Assembly (NCBI GenBank): GCA_963782045.1
Contig: CAWAIR010000018.1
Coordinates: forward strand, 248,001 to 312,000
Length of the DNA stretch: 64,000 bases
Direction of reading: 5' to 3'
Source of the DNA: CAVSRC01 sp963782045
Lineage (GTDB): Bacteria; Pseudomonadota; Alphaproteobacteria; Rhizobiales; Kaistiaceae
Shown here piece by piece: positions 47,503 through 56,867 of the stretch (position 1 is the first letter of the stretch; every line of letters begins with the position of its first letter). The translations under genes were made by a program, and so were the position numbers. Below the pieces are notes generated by a model. That model ran no database searches, was not told where the DNA came from, and was given only the letters and a program-made list of their open reading frames with translations.

Positions 47503-48711
47503 ATGAAGATCCTCCTCGTCCATAACCGTTACCAGCAGCACGGCGGCGAAGACGCCGTCGCCGAGGACGAGATGGCGCTGCTTGCCGCCGCCGGCCACGA
47601 TGTCGAGAGCGTCTTCGTCTCCAACGATGCCATCGTCTCCTTCGCCGACAGGCTGCGCGCCGCGGTCAACGTCGCCGACGGGGCGGCGGTGCCGGTCGTG
47701 CTCGATGCCGTGCGCCGCCATCGGCCGGACGTCGTCCACGTCCACAATTTCTTTCCGCTGATCTCGCCGGCGGTCCACGCGCGCGTCCGCGCGCTCGGTC
47801 CGGCGACGGTGCAGACGCTGCACAACTTCCGCATCACCTGCGCCGGCGGCCTGCTCATGCGTGCCGGCCAGCCGTGCGAGCTCTGCATCGAAGGGACCGG
47901 CCTGCACGCCGTTGCCCACCGCTGCTACCGCGGTTCGTTCGTCGGTTCGGCGACCGTTGCCCACATGATCGCCAGCCACAGGCGCCGGCGGACATGGCAG
48001 CGCCACGTCGACCGTTTCGTCGTCCTGTCGGATTTCGCCCGCGACATCTTCGTGCGGGCCGGCGTGCCGGCGGAAAAGACCGTCGTCAAGCCGAACACGG
48101 TGGACGATCCCGGCCCCGCCAGGATCGGCCCGCGCTCCGGCGTCCTCTTCGTCGGCCGCCTCAGCCCCGAGAAGGGTCCGGACGTCCTCGCCGCGGCGGC
48201 ACGCCTCACCAACGCCGCCATCACGGTGGCCGGCGACGGCCCCTTGGCGCCGGCCGTGCGCGCCGCAGCGCCCGCCAACGTCACCTTCGCCGGCGCCGTG
48301 CCGAGGGCCGAGGCGCGTGCGATGATGGCGCGCGCCGCGGCGGTCGTCGTCCCGTCGATCTGCTACGAGAATTCCCCGATCACCGTGGCGGAAGCCTTCG
48401 CCGCCGGGACGCCGGTGATCGCCTCGCGCATCGGCGCGCTCGCCGAGATCGTCGAGGACGGGCGCACCGGCTGGCTCACGACGCCTGGTAATCCGGCTGA
48501 ACTGGCGGCCGCCGTCGATGCCGCCGTCGGCGATCCGATCGAAACTGCCCGGCGCGGCGGGGCGGCGCGCCGGACCTATCGCGCCCGCTACACGCCGCAG
48601 GCCGCGCTCGCCGCGCTCGAAGCCGTCTATGCCGAAGCGCTGGCCGCGCGCCGCCGGGAAGACGCCACGCCCATATCCGGCAAGACCGCGGAGGCCTTCC
48701 ATGTCGCCTGA
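47503..48711 (+). CDS. Glycosyltransferase family 4 protein
   Basis: This 402-residue GT-B enzyme starts MKILLVHNRYQQHGGEDAV. The N-terminal domain has a four-Cys segment (ITCAGGLLMRAGQPCELC), common in one GT4 subgroup. The C-terminal GT1/GT4 nucleotide-sugar domain shows LFVGRLSPEKGPDVL, VAGDGPL and the EX7E-like SICYENSPITVAEAFAAGTPVIAS. Sixteen bases separate it from the initiating transferase. The donor sugar is unknown. Confidence 0.9.
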   Translation: MKILLVHNRYQQHGGEDAVAEDEMALLAAAGHDVESVFVSNDAIVSFADRLRAAVNVADGAAVPVVLDAVRRHRPDVVHVHNFFPLISPAVHARVRALGPATVQTLHNFRITCAGGLLMRAGQPCELCIEGTGLHAVAHRCYRGSFVGSATVAHMIASHRRRRTWQRHVDRFVVLSDFARDIFVRAGVPAEKTVVKPNTVDDPGPARIGPRSGVLFVGRLSPEKGPDVLAAAARLTNAAITVAGDGPLAPAVRAAAPANVTFAGAVPRAEARAMMARAAAVVVPSICYENSPITVAEAFAAGTPVIASRIGALAEIVEDGRTGWLTTPGNPAELAAAVDAAVGDPIETARRGGAARRTYRARYTPQAALAALEAVYAEALAARRREDATPISGKTAEAFHVA

Positions 48712-49507
48712 CGGGACCGTCCCGCGCTTCCGGCTGGCCGGGCTGCCGGTCGCCGCCACCGGCATGAACGGGCTGGTCGCCACGGTCAGCGCCCATCTTG
48801 CCGCACGCGGCCAAGCGACACCCGGCACCTACGTGGTCTTTCGCGACGCCCACGGCGTCGTCCGCGCCCAACGCGACGCGGCGCTCCGTGCCGCCCACGA
48901 GGACGCGCTCATGGTCTGCGCCGACGGCTGGCCGGTGGCCGCGGCCGGCCGCCTGTTCGGATTCCGCGACGCCGCCCAGGTCGCCGGCATCGAGGCGCTA
49001 GAGACGCTCTGCCGCGCCGGGCTCACGGCCGGCTGGCGGCACTACTTCCTCGGCGGAACCCCGGAGACGCTCGCCAGGCTCACCCGCAATCTCGGACTGC
49101 GCATGCCCGGGCTCCGCATCGTCGGCTCCGAATCGCCGCCCTTCCGTGTGCTGACCGCCGACGAACGGCAAGCGACGCGCGCGCGCATTCGCGCGTCCGG
49201 CGCCGATATCGTCTGGATCGGCCTTGGCACCCCCAAGCAGGAGCTGTGGATGCACGCCGAGGCACCGCACCTGCCGGGCACCATCGCCATGGGCGTCGGC
49301 GCCGCCTTCGACGTTCATGCCGGCGATGTGGCGCGCGCCCCCCTCTGGCTGCGGGCGATCGGGCTGGAATGGCTCTACCGCGTGCTCCGCGAACCGCGGC
49401 GGCTGTTCGCCCGCTACGCGGTCACGGTGCCGGGCTTCCTTTTCCTTTTGATGCAGATGGGGGTTGCGCGCCTGTTTGCGCGCGCTGCCCGCCATGATGT
49501 CGGCTGA
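48701..49507 (+). CDS. WecG/TagA/CpsF family glycosyltransferase (HfsJ-like)
   Basis: This 268-residue GT26 enzyme has the family signature IVWIGLGTPKQELWM, along with FRDAHGVVRAQRDAALR, MVCADGWPV, RHYFLGGTPETL and GVGAAFDVHAGDVARAP. These transferases add N-acetylmannosaminuronate or a related sugar to the lipid-linked intermediate. The ATG at 48701 overlaps the preceding gene by 11 bases. The same family (HfsJ) is needed for holdfast synthesis in Caulobacter, which fits other genes nearby. Confidence 0.9.
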   Translation: MSPDGTVPRFRLAGLPVAATGMNGLVATVSAHLAARGQATPGTYVVFRDAHGVVRAQRDAALRAAHEDALMVCADGWPVAAAGRLFGFRDAAQVAGIEALETLCRAGLTAGWRHYFLGGTPETLARLTRNLGLRMPGLRIVGSESPPFRVLTADERQATRARIRASGADIVWIGLGTPKQELWMHAEAPHLPGTIAMGVGAAFDVHAGDVARAPLWLRAIGLEWLYRVLREPRRLFARYAVTVPGFLFLLMQMGVARLFARAARHDVG

Positions 49508-49518
49508 GCGAGGAGACG

Positions 49519-50301
49519 ATGGAAACGCGCCTTTCCAGACCGCGCCAGCTCGGCGGGCTCCGGACGCTGTTCGCGGCGCTTCGCGACGCCCTGCCCTATC
49601 CGGTGCGCTCCACCCTCAAGCGCAAATGGTGCGAGTACTTCCGCAACGGCTATTTCGGCCTCGGCGACCTCGACCGGCGCCTCGCGGCCTATCTCGACTA
49701 TGACGACGGCTTCTACGTGGAGCTCGGCGCCAACGACGGCGCCACCTATTCGAACACCTATCACTTCGAGCTGAAGCGCAACTGGCGCGGCGTGCTCATC
49801 GAACCGGTGCCGCACAACTACCTGAAATGCCTGTCCCTGCGCGGAAGCCGCAACCACGTCTACTGCAATGCCTGCGTGCCGTTCGGCTATGACCAGCCCT
49901 TCGTCGAGATGCGCTATTCCAACCTGATGAGCGTCGCGCCGGAACTGGACCACGATCTCGGCAGCGTCGCCGACCACATGGCCAGTTCCCTGGTCCACAT
50001 GCCCCGGGGCGAGCATACCTTTTCGTTCGGCGCCGCCGCGCGGCCGCTGAACGACCTGCTGGCGGAGAGCGGAGCGCCCGCCGTGATCGACCTCATCTCG
50101 CTCGACGTGGAAGGCGCCGAACTCGACGTGCTGAAGGGCGTCGATCACGATGCCTACCGCTTCAGGTTCATGCTGATCGAGTGTCGCGACTTCCAGCGGC
50201 TGGCGGATTACCTCGCCGAACGCGATTACGTTTTCGTCGAGAAGCTCAGCCATCAGGACTATCTGTTCCGGGACCGGCGTCAGGCTCCGCTGCCGCGATG
50301 A
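49519..50301 (+). CDS. FkbM family methyltransferase
   Basis: This 260-residue SAM-dependent methyltransferase of the FkbM type has the SAM motif YVELGANDGATYSNTYHFE, then LIEPVPHNYLKC and the late motif DLISLDVEGAELDVLKGV. These enzymes often O-methylate sugars in surface polysaccharides. The stop overlaps the deacetylase start (ATGA), so translation is probably coupled. Confidence 0.88.
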   Translation: METRLSRPRQLGGLRTLFAALRDALPYPVRSTLKRKWCEYFRNGYFGLGDLDRRLAAYLDYDDGFYVELGANDGATYSNTYHFELKRNWRGVLIEPVPHNYLKCLSLRGSRNHVYCNACVPFGYDQPFVEMRYSNLMSVAPELDHDLGSVADHMASSLVHMPRGEHTFSFGAAARPLNDLLAESGAPAVIDLISLDVEGAELDVLKGVDHDAYRFRFMLIECRDFQRLADYLAERDYVFVEKLSHQDYLFRDRRQAPLPR

Positions 50302-51389
50302 CCCTGACCCTGCCGCCCACCATGCTCGTCGCCGGCCTGCAGGCGTTTCACGCCTCGCGGCTCGACCGCGTGGCGCCGCGATCCCTGACCGGGGTCGGCG
50401 CCATCCTGACGTTCCACAATGTGTGCCCGGCGCGGCAGGACGGATTCCAGCCGAACCGCAATCTCGAGATCACGCCCACCTTCCTTGACGAATTGCTCAG
50501 CGCAATCCGCGCCGCGGGCCATGACATCGTTTCGCTCGACGAGGCGCACCGGCGCCTGACCGAGGGCGATCTCGACCGACGGTTCGTCGTGCTCACCTTC
50601 GATGACGGCTGTCGCGACGTCCGCACGTTCGCCTATCCGGTGCTGAAGCGTCACGGCGCGCCCTTCGCGGTTTTCGTGGTGTCGCGTTTCGCCGACGGGA
50701 CCGGCGATTTGTGGTGGATCGCGCTCGAGCGCGCCATCGCGGCCAGCGACCGCCTCGACGTCACCATCGCGGGGACGCGCCTCGCATTCGCGCTCACCGA
50801 CGACCGCGCCCGCTACGACGCCTTCACCAGGCTCAGCCGCGCCCTCGCGGCCCTGCCGGAGGCGGGCGAGATGCACGCCATCGTCCGCAAGATCGCCGAT
50901 GATGCCGGTGTCCCTGTCGACGGTATCTGCCGCGAGGTCTGCATGGACTGGCAGGAGATCGCCGACCTCGCCGCCGATCCCCTGGTGACTATCGGCTCGC
51001 ACACCGACACCCATCTCGTGCTCGGCAATGCGACCGCCGATGAGGCGCGTGCCGACATTGCCCGCAGCATGGCGCGCATCGAGGCCAGTCTCGGGGTGCG
51101 ACCCGACCACCTCTGTTATCCGTTCGGCGGCCGCGGGGCCGTCGGCCCGCGCGAATTCCGCATCGCAGAGGAACTCGGCTTCAAGACCGGGCTGACCACC
51201 CGCCGCGGCATGCTCTTTGCGGAGCATCGGGATCACCTGACGGCGCTCCCGCGCATTACTGTCAACGGGAGCTATCAGAAACTCGGCGTTATGCAGGCTC
51301 TATTGTCGGGAGTGCCGACGGCCATTGCTAATCGTCTTTCTAGAATTCGATGTCGATTGAACAGTATTCCTTGGCTTCGAGGATATTAA
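50298..51389 (+). CDS. Polysaccharide deacetylase (NodB homology, HfsH-like)
   Basis: This 363-residue carbohydrate esterase family 4 protein has motif 1 VVLTFDDGCRD (catalytic and metal Asp) and motif 2 GSHTDTHLVLG (metal His pair). Later, CYPFGGRGAVGPREF and FKTGLTTRRGM are typical. It removes N-acetyl groups from the polysaccharide, probably giving positive charge and adhesiveness, as the related HfsH does for the holdfast. No signal peptide is evident, which fits a cytoplasmic enzyme acting on lipid-linked units. The last 100 bases are AT-richer than the rest. Confidence 0.9.
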   Translation: MTLTLPPTMLVAGLQAFHASRLDRVAPRSLTGVGAILTFHNVCPARQDGFQPNRNLEITPTFLDELLSAIRAAGHDIVSLDEAHRRLTEGDLDRRFVVLTFDDGCRDVRTFAYPVLKRHGAPFAVFVVSRFADGTGDLWWIALERAIAASDRLDVTIAGTRLAFALTDDRARYDAFTRLSRALAALPEAGEMHAIVRKIADDAGVPVDGICREVCMDWQEIADLAADPLVTIGSHTDTHLVLGNATADEARADIARSMARIEASLGVRPDHLCYPFGGRGAVGPREFRIAEELGFKTGLTTRRGMLFAEHRDHLTALPRITVNGSYQKLGVMQALLSGVPTAIANRLSRIRCRLNSIPWLRGY

Positions 51390-51476
51390 TCAACATCACT
51401 GGTCATGCTTTTTATTAGACCGGAATTTAATAAAATTCGAAGGCCGCCGGATGCAGCGGTGAATCGAGCCCAAACC

Positions 51477-52568
51477 ATGTCGATCACGATCGTCACCGGC
51501 GCGATGGCGCCTTACAGCCAGCGGCTCTACCGGGCACTGGCGGCGACGATCGACGAGCCGTTGCAGGTGCTGGTCTGTGTCGATCGCGAGCCGGCGCGCT
51601 CGTGGGAGCTGGCACCGGCCAACGGCTACAAGGTCGAGACCTTGCCCGGCTTGCGCGTGCACCGGGACGCGACCCGCAACTTCTACTTCAATCCGGCCAT
51701 CACCGGGCGCCTGCGTGCCCTGGCGCCCCGTCTAGTCATCGCCGGCGATTTCTCGCCGACCAGCCTGTTCGCGGTGCTCGCCGCGCACCGGCAGCGCATT
51801 CCTGTCGGCATCCGCACCGACGGGGTCATGGCCACCGACCCCGGGGCCCATTCGCTGGCCCGGCGGATCATGCGCCGCCTCATCGTCGGCCGCAGCGACT
51901 TCGGCATCGGCCCCAGCCTCGCCAGCCTGCAGCTTCTGCATCACTACGGCCTGCCGAGCGAGCGGCTGCTTCTGGCGCCGCTCACCGCCGGTTGGGGGCC
52001 GACCGTCGCATCGGCGTCGATGGCCGAGCGGCCCTATGACGTTCTGTTCTGCGGCCTTCTCAACGAGGAGGGCAAGGGCGCCCGCTTCTTCGCCGATGTC
52101 GTCGAGAGCGTGGCCCGGCAGCGGCCAAAGCTGACGGTGCGGGTTGCCGGCGACGGCCCCCTTCGCGGCGAGCTGGAGAGCCGTTTCGCGGCCGCAGGCA
52201 TCCCTGCCCGCTTCGACGGCTTCGTGCAGCAGGCCGCGCTGGAAGAGATCTACAATTCGGCGAAGGTCTTCCTCTTTCCCAGCCGCGGCGATGTCTGGGG
52301 CGTCGTCGTCAACGAGGCCGTGCAATCCGGCACGCCGGTGATCGCTTCGCTTCACGCCACCGCGGCGCACGAACTGCTGGCGCCAGCCAGGGCCGGCAGC
52401 GTGCTGCCGCTCAACCAGAGCCAATGGGTCGACGCCACGCTGGCGCTGCTCGACGAACCCGGACACTGGCAATCGGCCCACGACAACGCGCTTGCCGCCG
52501 CCTGCGACGGCGCCTTCGATACGGCGGTCGCCGCCTATCGCCAGGCCATCGAGGACTATGCGCGGTGA
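51477..52568 (+). CDS. Glycosyltransferase family 4 protein
   Basis: This 363-residue GT-B enzyme starts MSITIVTGAMAPYSQRLYRAL. The C-terminal half has DVLFCGLLNEEGKGARFF, VAGDGPLRGELESR and FLFPSRGDVWGVVVNEAVQSGTPVIAS, the standard GT4 donor site. The start at 51477 was preferred over an ATG at 51405, whose extra 24 residues come from AT-rich, noncoding-looking sequence. It ends in a TGA overlapping the GTG start of the flippase gene. Confidence 0.88.
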   Translation: MSITIVTGAMAPYSQRLYRALAATIDEPLQVLVCVDREPARSWELAPANGYKVETLPGLRVHRDATRNFYFNPAITGRLRALAPRLVIAGDFSPTSLFAVLAAHRQRIPVGIRTDGVMATDPGAHSLARRIMRRLIVGRSDFGIGPSLASLQLLHHYGLPSERLLLAPLTAGWGPTVASASMAERPYDVLFCGLLNEEGKGARFFADVVESVARQRPKLTVRVAGDGPLRGELESRFAAAGIPARFDGFVQQAALEEIYNSAKVFLFPSRGDVWGVVVNEAVQSGTPVIASLHATAAHELLAPARAGSVLPLNQSQWVDATLALLDEPGHWQSAHDNALAAACDGAFDTAVAAYRQAIEDYAR

Positions 52569-53926
52569 GCGAATATTCGCCCTCCGCGACCACCGATGGA
52601 TCCGGTCGCATCGCGACGGCCGCCCGCTGGTTCGCCGGCGCCTGGACCAGCCGGCGGCACCACCTGGTTCTGTGGTCGTTCCTCGACCAGGTGATCCTCA
52701 GCGGCTTCGGCTTCGCCGTCGGCATCGCCACCGGCCGGCTGGTCGGCATTGCCGAGTTCGGCCGGTTCACCATCGCCATGATCTTCGTCACGCTGGCGTC
52801 GAACCTGCATGCCACGATCTTCGCCACGCCGATGATGACGCTCGCCGGGCACCGGGAGCGGTCGCGCAGCTATTTCGGCGCCGTGGTCGCCGCGGCCGGT
52901 GCCGGCGCGGTGGCGTTCGGCGTGGTCGCCGGCGCGCTCTTCGCGCTCTACTACGGCGCCCGCGGCGACGCCCTTTCCCCCGGGTTGGCGCTCGCCGTCG
53001 GCGCCTTGATCGCGGCCCAGAGCTTCCAGCTCATCCTGCGCCGGGTGCTGTTCGCCCAGCGCAAGGGGCGGCTCGCCACGACCGTCGATTTGGGCCGTTA
53101 CGCCCTGTTCGTGGTTTTCGTCGGCGCCATCCTGCTGAGCGCGGAAAAGGCCATCGACACCGAACTGGTGCTGTGGAGCCTGACGCTTTCGGGTGCGGTC
53201 GCGGTGGTTGCCTCGATCGCCACGACCGGCGTGCTTGGCGTCAGATTTCGGGCGCGCCTGCTACTCACCGCGTCCCATCAGCACTGGCAGATCGCGCGCT
53301 GGTTCGTCGCCGTCGTCCTCGTCGGCTTCGCCCAGGAGCAGTTGCTGGTGCTTCTTGCCGGGCCGGCCATCGGCGACGCCGCTGTCGGCGGACTGCGGGC
53401 GGCCCAGTACCTGTTCGGCCCGATCCTGGTTCTGACCAGCGCCATGGAGAACGTGCTTCCCGTGCGCGCCGCCGCGGCCCTGTCGGCCGATGGCATCGGC
53501 GGACTGAGGACCTTCCTCGTCCGCTTCGCCCTGCCGCTGGGCGCCGCCAACGGCGCGCTCATTCTGTTTGCGGTCCTGCCGGGCGCCATGTGGCTGGCGC
53601 TGCTGTTCGGGCCGGCCTACGCCGCCTATGTCCCGGTCCTGCAAATCCTCGCTCTGGCGACGGCCTTCACGCTGGTGCGCGACTACCTGATGCAATATTT
53701 CCGGGCCGTCCGCCGGACCAACATGATCTTCTATGCCTTCCTCTCCGGCTTCGCCGCCGCCGCGGCCCTGATCTATCCGCTGGTGAGCTGGTTCGGCGTC
53801 GAAGGCCTAGCCATCGATGCGGTGGTCAGCCAGTTCACCTCGATGGCCGCCATGGCAATCGCGGTTGTCCGCCACTACCGCAGCCACCGGCGCCCCCCCG
53901 ACGCCGGCCGGGCGGCCACGGCCTGA
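52565..53926 (+). CDS. Lipid-linked oligosaccharide flippase (Wzx/MOP type, HfsF-like)
   Basis: This 453-residue membrane protein has about twelve hydrophobic segments and the general pattern of the MOP-superfamily polysaccharide transporters (LWSFLDQVILSGFGFAVG, FGRFTIAMIFVTLASN, LFGPAYAAYVPVLQILALA). It would move the lipid-linked repeat unit across the inner membrane before polymerisation. The GTG at 52565 (gtgagcgaatat) overlaps the preceding stop by 4 bases, the reason for choosing this start. It closes the polysaccharide cluster. Confidence 0.87.
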   Translation: MSEYSPSATTDGSGRIATAARWFAGAWTSRRHHLVLWSFLDQVILSGFGFAVGIATGRLVGIAEFGRFTIAMIFVTLASNLHATIFATPMMTLAGHRERSRSYFGAVVAAAGAGAVAFGVVAGALFALYYGARGDALSPGLALAVGALIAAQSFQLILRRVLFAQRKGRLATTVDLGRYALFVVFVGAILLSAEKAIDTELVLWSLTLSGAVAVVASIATTGVLGVRFRARLLLTASHQHWQIARWFVAVVLVGFAQEQLLVLLAGPAIGDAAVGGLRAAQYLFGPILVLTSAMENVLPVRAAAALSADGIGGLRTFLVRFALPLGAANGALILFAVLPGAMWLALLFGPAYAAYVPVLQILALATAFTLVRDYLMQYFRAVRRTNMIFYAFLSGFAAAAALIYPLVSWFGVEGLAIDAVVSQFTSMAAMAIAVVRHYRSHRRPPDAGRAATA

Positions 53927-53938
53927 CGCGCCGCTGCA

Positions 53939-55034
53939 TCACCTTCCTTGGGCAGCGCCACCGAGTGGTGCCGCAGCAACACGTTGTCTTGAGACACGGC
54001 GTTTGACTGCCGGACCGGCCTCGTACCAGCCGCGGGTCGCGTTGACGATCTTGACGACCGACAGCATCACCGGAACCTCGATGAGAACGCCGACGACGGT
54101 CGCCAGCGCCGCGCCAGAATTGAACCCGAACAGGCTGATGGCGGCGGCGACGGCGAGTTCGAAGAAATTGCTGGCGCCGATGAGCGCAGACGGTGCCGCC
54201 ACGCAATGCGCCTCACCGGCCAGCGCGGTTGAGGAGGTAGGCAAAGCCCGCGTTGAAATAGACCTGGATCAGGATCGGCACGGCCAGCATGGCGATGATC
54301 AACGGCTGCGCCAGGATCTGCTCGCCCTGGAAGCCGAACAACAGGACCAATGTCGCCAGCAGGGCGATGAGCGAGACCGGCTGCAGCGTCTTCAGCAGGC
54401 CGAGGAGCAGCCTGGCCGCCGCCGCGCCCATGATCGACCGCCGGATGATCTGGGCAAAGATGACCGGGACGACGATGTAGAGCGCGACCGACAGGAGCAG
54501 CGTCTCCCACGGGACTGTGATGGCCGACAGGCCGAGCAGCAACCCGACGATCGGCGCGAAGGCGACGATCATGATGAGATCGTTGAGGGCGACCTGGCTC
54601 AGGGTGAAGTGCGGTTCTCCATCGGAAAGGTTGCTCCACACGAACACCATGGCGGTGCATGGCGCCGCCGCCAGCAGGATGAGGCCGGCGACATAGCTGT
54701 TGATCTGGTCGGCCGGCAGGTAGGCCCTGAACAGCCAGCCGATGAACAGCCAGCCGAGCAGCGCCATCGAGAACGGCTTGACCGCCCAGTTGATGAACAG
54801 CGTCACGCCGATGCCGCGCCAGTGCTCCTTGACTTGCCCCAGCGCGGCGAAATCGATCTTGATCAGCATCGGCACGATCATCAGCCAGATCAGGACCGCG
54901 ACCGGCAGATTGACCTTGGCGATTTCAGCCGCGCCCACGGCGTGGAAGAAGCCCGGAAAGAAATGGCCGAGAGCGACACCGGCAACGATGCACAGCGCAA
55001 CCCAGGCGGTGAGGTAGCGTTCGAATGTCGACAT
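53939..55034 (-). pseudogene. acr3: Arsenite efflux transporter Acr3 (one frameshift)
   Basis: This ACR3/ArsB-type carrier exports arsenite. Ten membrane segments are seen. The first 273 residues (MSTFERYLTAWVALCIVAG, LAAAPCTAMVFVWSNL with the key Cys) end prematurely at 54213. The remaining part (GEAHCVAAPSALIGASNFFE, GALATVVGVLIEVPVML, ATRGWYEA) continues in another frame to 53939. One extra base near 54222 separates them. Conservation on both sides argues for a base-calling error or a very recent mutation. It follows arsC by 61 bases. Confidence 0.9.
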
Positions 55035-55095
55035 GTCTCACGTTCAGGTGTTGTGGGTGGCCATCACGACGGCGGCCGCCGCCCGAGCGGCGCGC

Positions 55096-55623
55096 TCAAG
55101 CCGGCCGCGCCCTGGCCGTGGTGCTGCCTTCGCTCTCGCCGATCGCCTTCAGTTTGGCGCCGAGGCTCATCCGGTCGATGCTGGCCAGCGGCAGGCTGAC
55201 GAAGGCGGCGATGCGGTTTCGCATGAAGCGGAAGGCATTATTGAACGCGGCCCGCTTCTCGAAGTCGGCCCCCGCGACGGCGGCCGGGTCCGCGATGCCC
55301 CAGTGGGCGGTCATCGGCTGGCCCGGCCAGATCGGACACACCTCGCCGGCGGCGTCGTCGCAGACGGTGAAGACGAAATCCATCACCGGCGCGTCCGCGG
55401 TGGCGAACTCGTCCCACGACTTGGAGCGAAAGCCCGCGACCGGCAAGCCGTTGCGGGCAAGCACGTCGAGCGCCAGCGGGTGGACCTGTCCCTTCGGATG
55501 GCTGCCGGCCGAGTAGCCGCGGAACCTGCCGGCGCCAAGCTGGTTGACCAGCGCTTCGCCGAGGATCGAGCGGGCCGAGTTGCCGGTGCACAGGAACAGC
55601 ACATTGTAGACGGGTTCGGTCAT
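55096..55623 (-). CDS. arsC: Arsenate reductase ArsC (low-molecular-weight phosphatase type)
   Basis: This 175-residue protein has the LMW-PTPase-like P-loop LFLCTGNSARS, then DFVFTVCDDAAGEVCPIWPGQP, where the distal Cys residues for the thioredoxin-linked cycle lie. It reduces arsenate to arsenite for export by Acr3. The C-terminal 35 or so residues are longer than in the simplest members. Its ATG overlaps the arsR stop by 4 bases. Confidence 0.93.
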   Translation of the reverse strand: MTEPVYNVLFLCTGNSARSILGEALVNQLGAGRFRGYSAGSHPKGQVHPLALDVLARNGLPVAGFRSKSWDEFATADAPVMDFVFTVCDDAAGEVCPIWPGQPMTAHWGIADPAAVAGADFEKRAAFNNAFRFMRNRIAAFVSLPLASIDRMSLGAKLKAIGESEGSTTARARPA

Positions 55624-55982
55624 GCGCGGGCAGCCTCCTTCTTGGTTGGCGCACAGCAGGGCGTCAGTTCGGCGATCAGCGGCGCGCAAATTTCCGGGCG
55701 TCCGCCGCAGCAGTCCTGCAACAGGAACGTGGTAAGCGCGCGGAAGCGGGCGAGATCCGCGCGGTAGACGATCGAGCGGCTGTGGCGCTCGCCCCAGACC
55801 AGCCCGCAATTGGCCAGCGTCGACAGATGCGCCGAGAGCGTGTTCTGCGGCACGCCGACGGCGCGGGCGATCTCCCCGGCGGCGATGCCCTCTGGCTCGG
55901 CCGCCACCAGCCGGCGAAAGGTGTCGAGGCGCGTCGCCTGGGCAAGCGCGGCAAGGGCAGCGATGGCGTCGGAAGTTTCCAT
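55620..55982 (-). CDS. arsR: ArsR-family transcriptional repressor
   Basis: This 120-residue winged-helix metalloregulator has LAQATRLDTFRRLV, the recognition helix PQNTLSAHLSTLANCGLVW and the wing ERHSRSIVYRADL. The C-terminal Cys-rich part (QDCCGGRPEIC, LTPCCAPT) is a likely arsenite site of the C-terminal type. It is the first gene of arsR-arsC-acr3 and probably represses its own operon. AT-rich DNA just upstream (55980-56010: atatatccagaataatag) is the likely promoter-operator. Confidence 0.93.
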   Translation of the reverse strand: METSDAIAALAALAQATRLDTFRRLVAAEPEGIAAGEIARAVGVPQNTLSAHLSTLANCGLVWGERHSRSIVYRADLARFRALTTFLLQDCCGGRPEICAPLIAELTPCCAPTKKEAARA

Positions 55983-56450
55983 ATATCCAGAATAATAGAA
56001 CTATAGTAGCTCGCGCAAGCGCCAATCGACATTCGATCGGCTCCAGCGGCCGCTGGCCGAGACGGCGCGCTTCCCGCGATAGCGCTAACCGGCACGCCCA
56101 ACCGAAACGCGGCAGGACGAAATCTCGTCCTGCCGCGTTTGGCATGTTCCGGATCGTGCGTCGACCGGCCTGGCCCGGAAGGGCGCTCGAATGGCGGCAA
56201 GCCCGTCAGCCGTCCGGCCAAAACCGGTCTGCCGCAGGCGCCAAATTTCAGGAAGTACGCCCGATATCGGAAAGCCGGTCAGCGTTCGATGGTTTCGCGC
56301 AAGGCGGCACCATCGGCGGCCGGGCCAGCCGCCTCTCCGGGGTCGCCAAACGCAAGGCGATCCGGCGGCCCGAGCGGCCGCCAGACCGGATCGCTTCCAT
56401 CCCTGTCAGGCGCCGAACCGGGACGGCCCGGCGCCACCGTCCGTCGCGGA
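55983..56450. other. Intergenic region between arsR and a small secreted-protein gene
   Basis: These 468 bases hold the ars promoter-operator (55983-56015) and a perfect hairpin at 56105-56140. The rest (56140-56450) has short ORFs with arginine-rich, noncoding-looking translations and no recognisable gene. Confidence 0.55.
56105..56140. terminator. Strong bidirectional hairpin terminator
   Basis: The arms aaacgcggcaggacga and tcgtcctgccgcgttt form a perfect 16-base-pair stem with a four-base loop (aatc). The A-rich start and T-rich end make it symmetrical, so it can act in either direction. It lies about 310 bases beyond the stop of the gene at 56451. Confidence 0.65.
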
Positions 56451-56867
56451 TCAGCGATGCGTGATCGTCATGTTCACGTAGGTGCCGGCAGCCAGAACGC
56501 TCATGCTGTTGCCGCCGCCACTCGAAGATATATCGCTGTCGTTGAAGATGCCGGTGCTGCTGACGTCGCCGCTGTTGGACGCGTAGACCTTGCCCGCCGA
56601 GATCGACTTGGAGGTGGAGTAGCTCGCCGAGCCCACTTTCGTGATCTGCTCGGTGATGCTGGCCCCCAGGCCCGACACGCTGATCGAATTGTCGTGGCCG
56701 CCGCTGATCGTCGTGCTGCCGCCGCCGAAGTTTCCGTAGGCGGTCACCTGGCCACTGTTGATCGACGTGATATCCGGTGCGGCGGGGTTGCCGACGATTG
56801 AATTGGCCGCTGCAAACTGGCTCGCGCCGACAAGCACGGCGAGAGCGAGCGGAATAGTCGGTTTCAT
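56451..56867 (-). CDS. Small secreted repeat-motif protein
   Basis: This 138-residue protein has a signal peptide (MKPTIPLALAVLVGASQFAAA). The mature part is rich in Ser, Gly, Asn and Thr with alternating short motifs (NSISVSGLGASITEQI, KVYASNSGDVSSTGIF, GGGNSMSVLAAGTYV). The pattern N-S-I-x-x-x-x-x-G-A-S followed by A-S-N-S-G-x-V matches single repeat units of the 752-residue protein at 58046-60304, so the two look related. There are no Cys residues in the mature part. A surface fibre or amyloid-like role is inferred from composition and from the CsgG-like gene nearby. Confidence 0.75.
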   Translation of the reverse strand: MKPTIPLALAVLVGASQFAAANSIVGNPAAPDITSINSGQVTAYGNFGGGSTTISGGHDNSISVSGLGASITEQITKVGSASYSTSKSISAGKVYASNSGDVSSTGIFNDSDISSSGGGNSMSVLAAGTYVNMTITHR

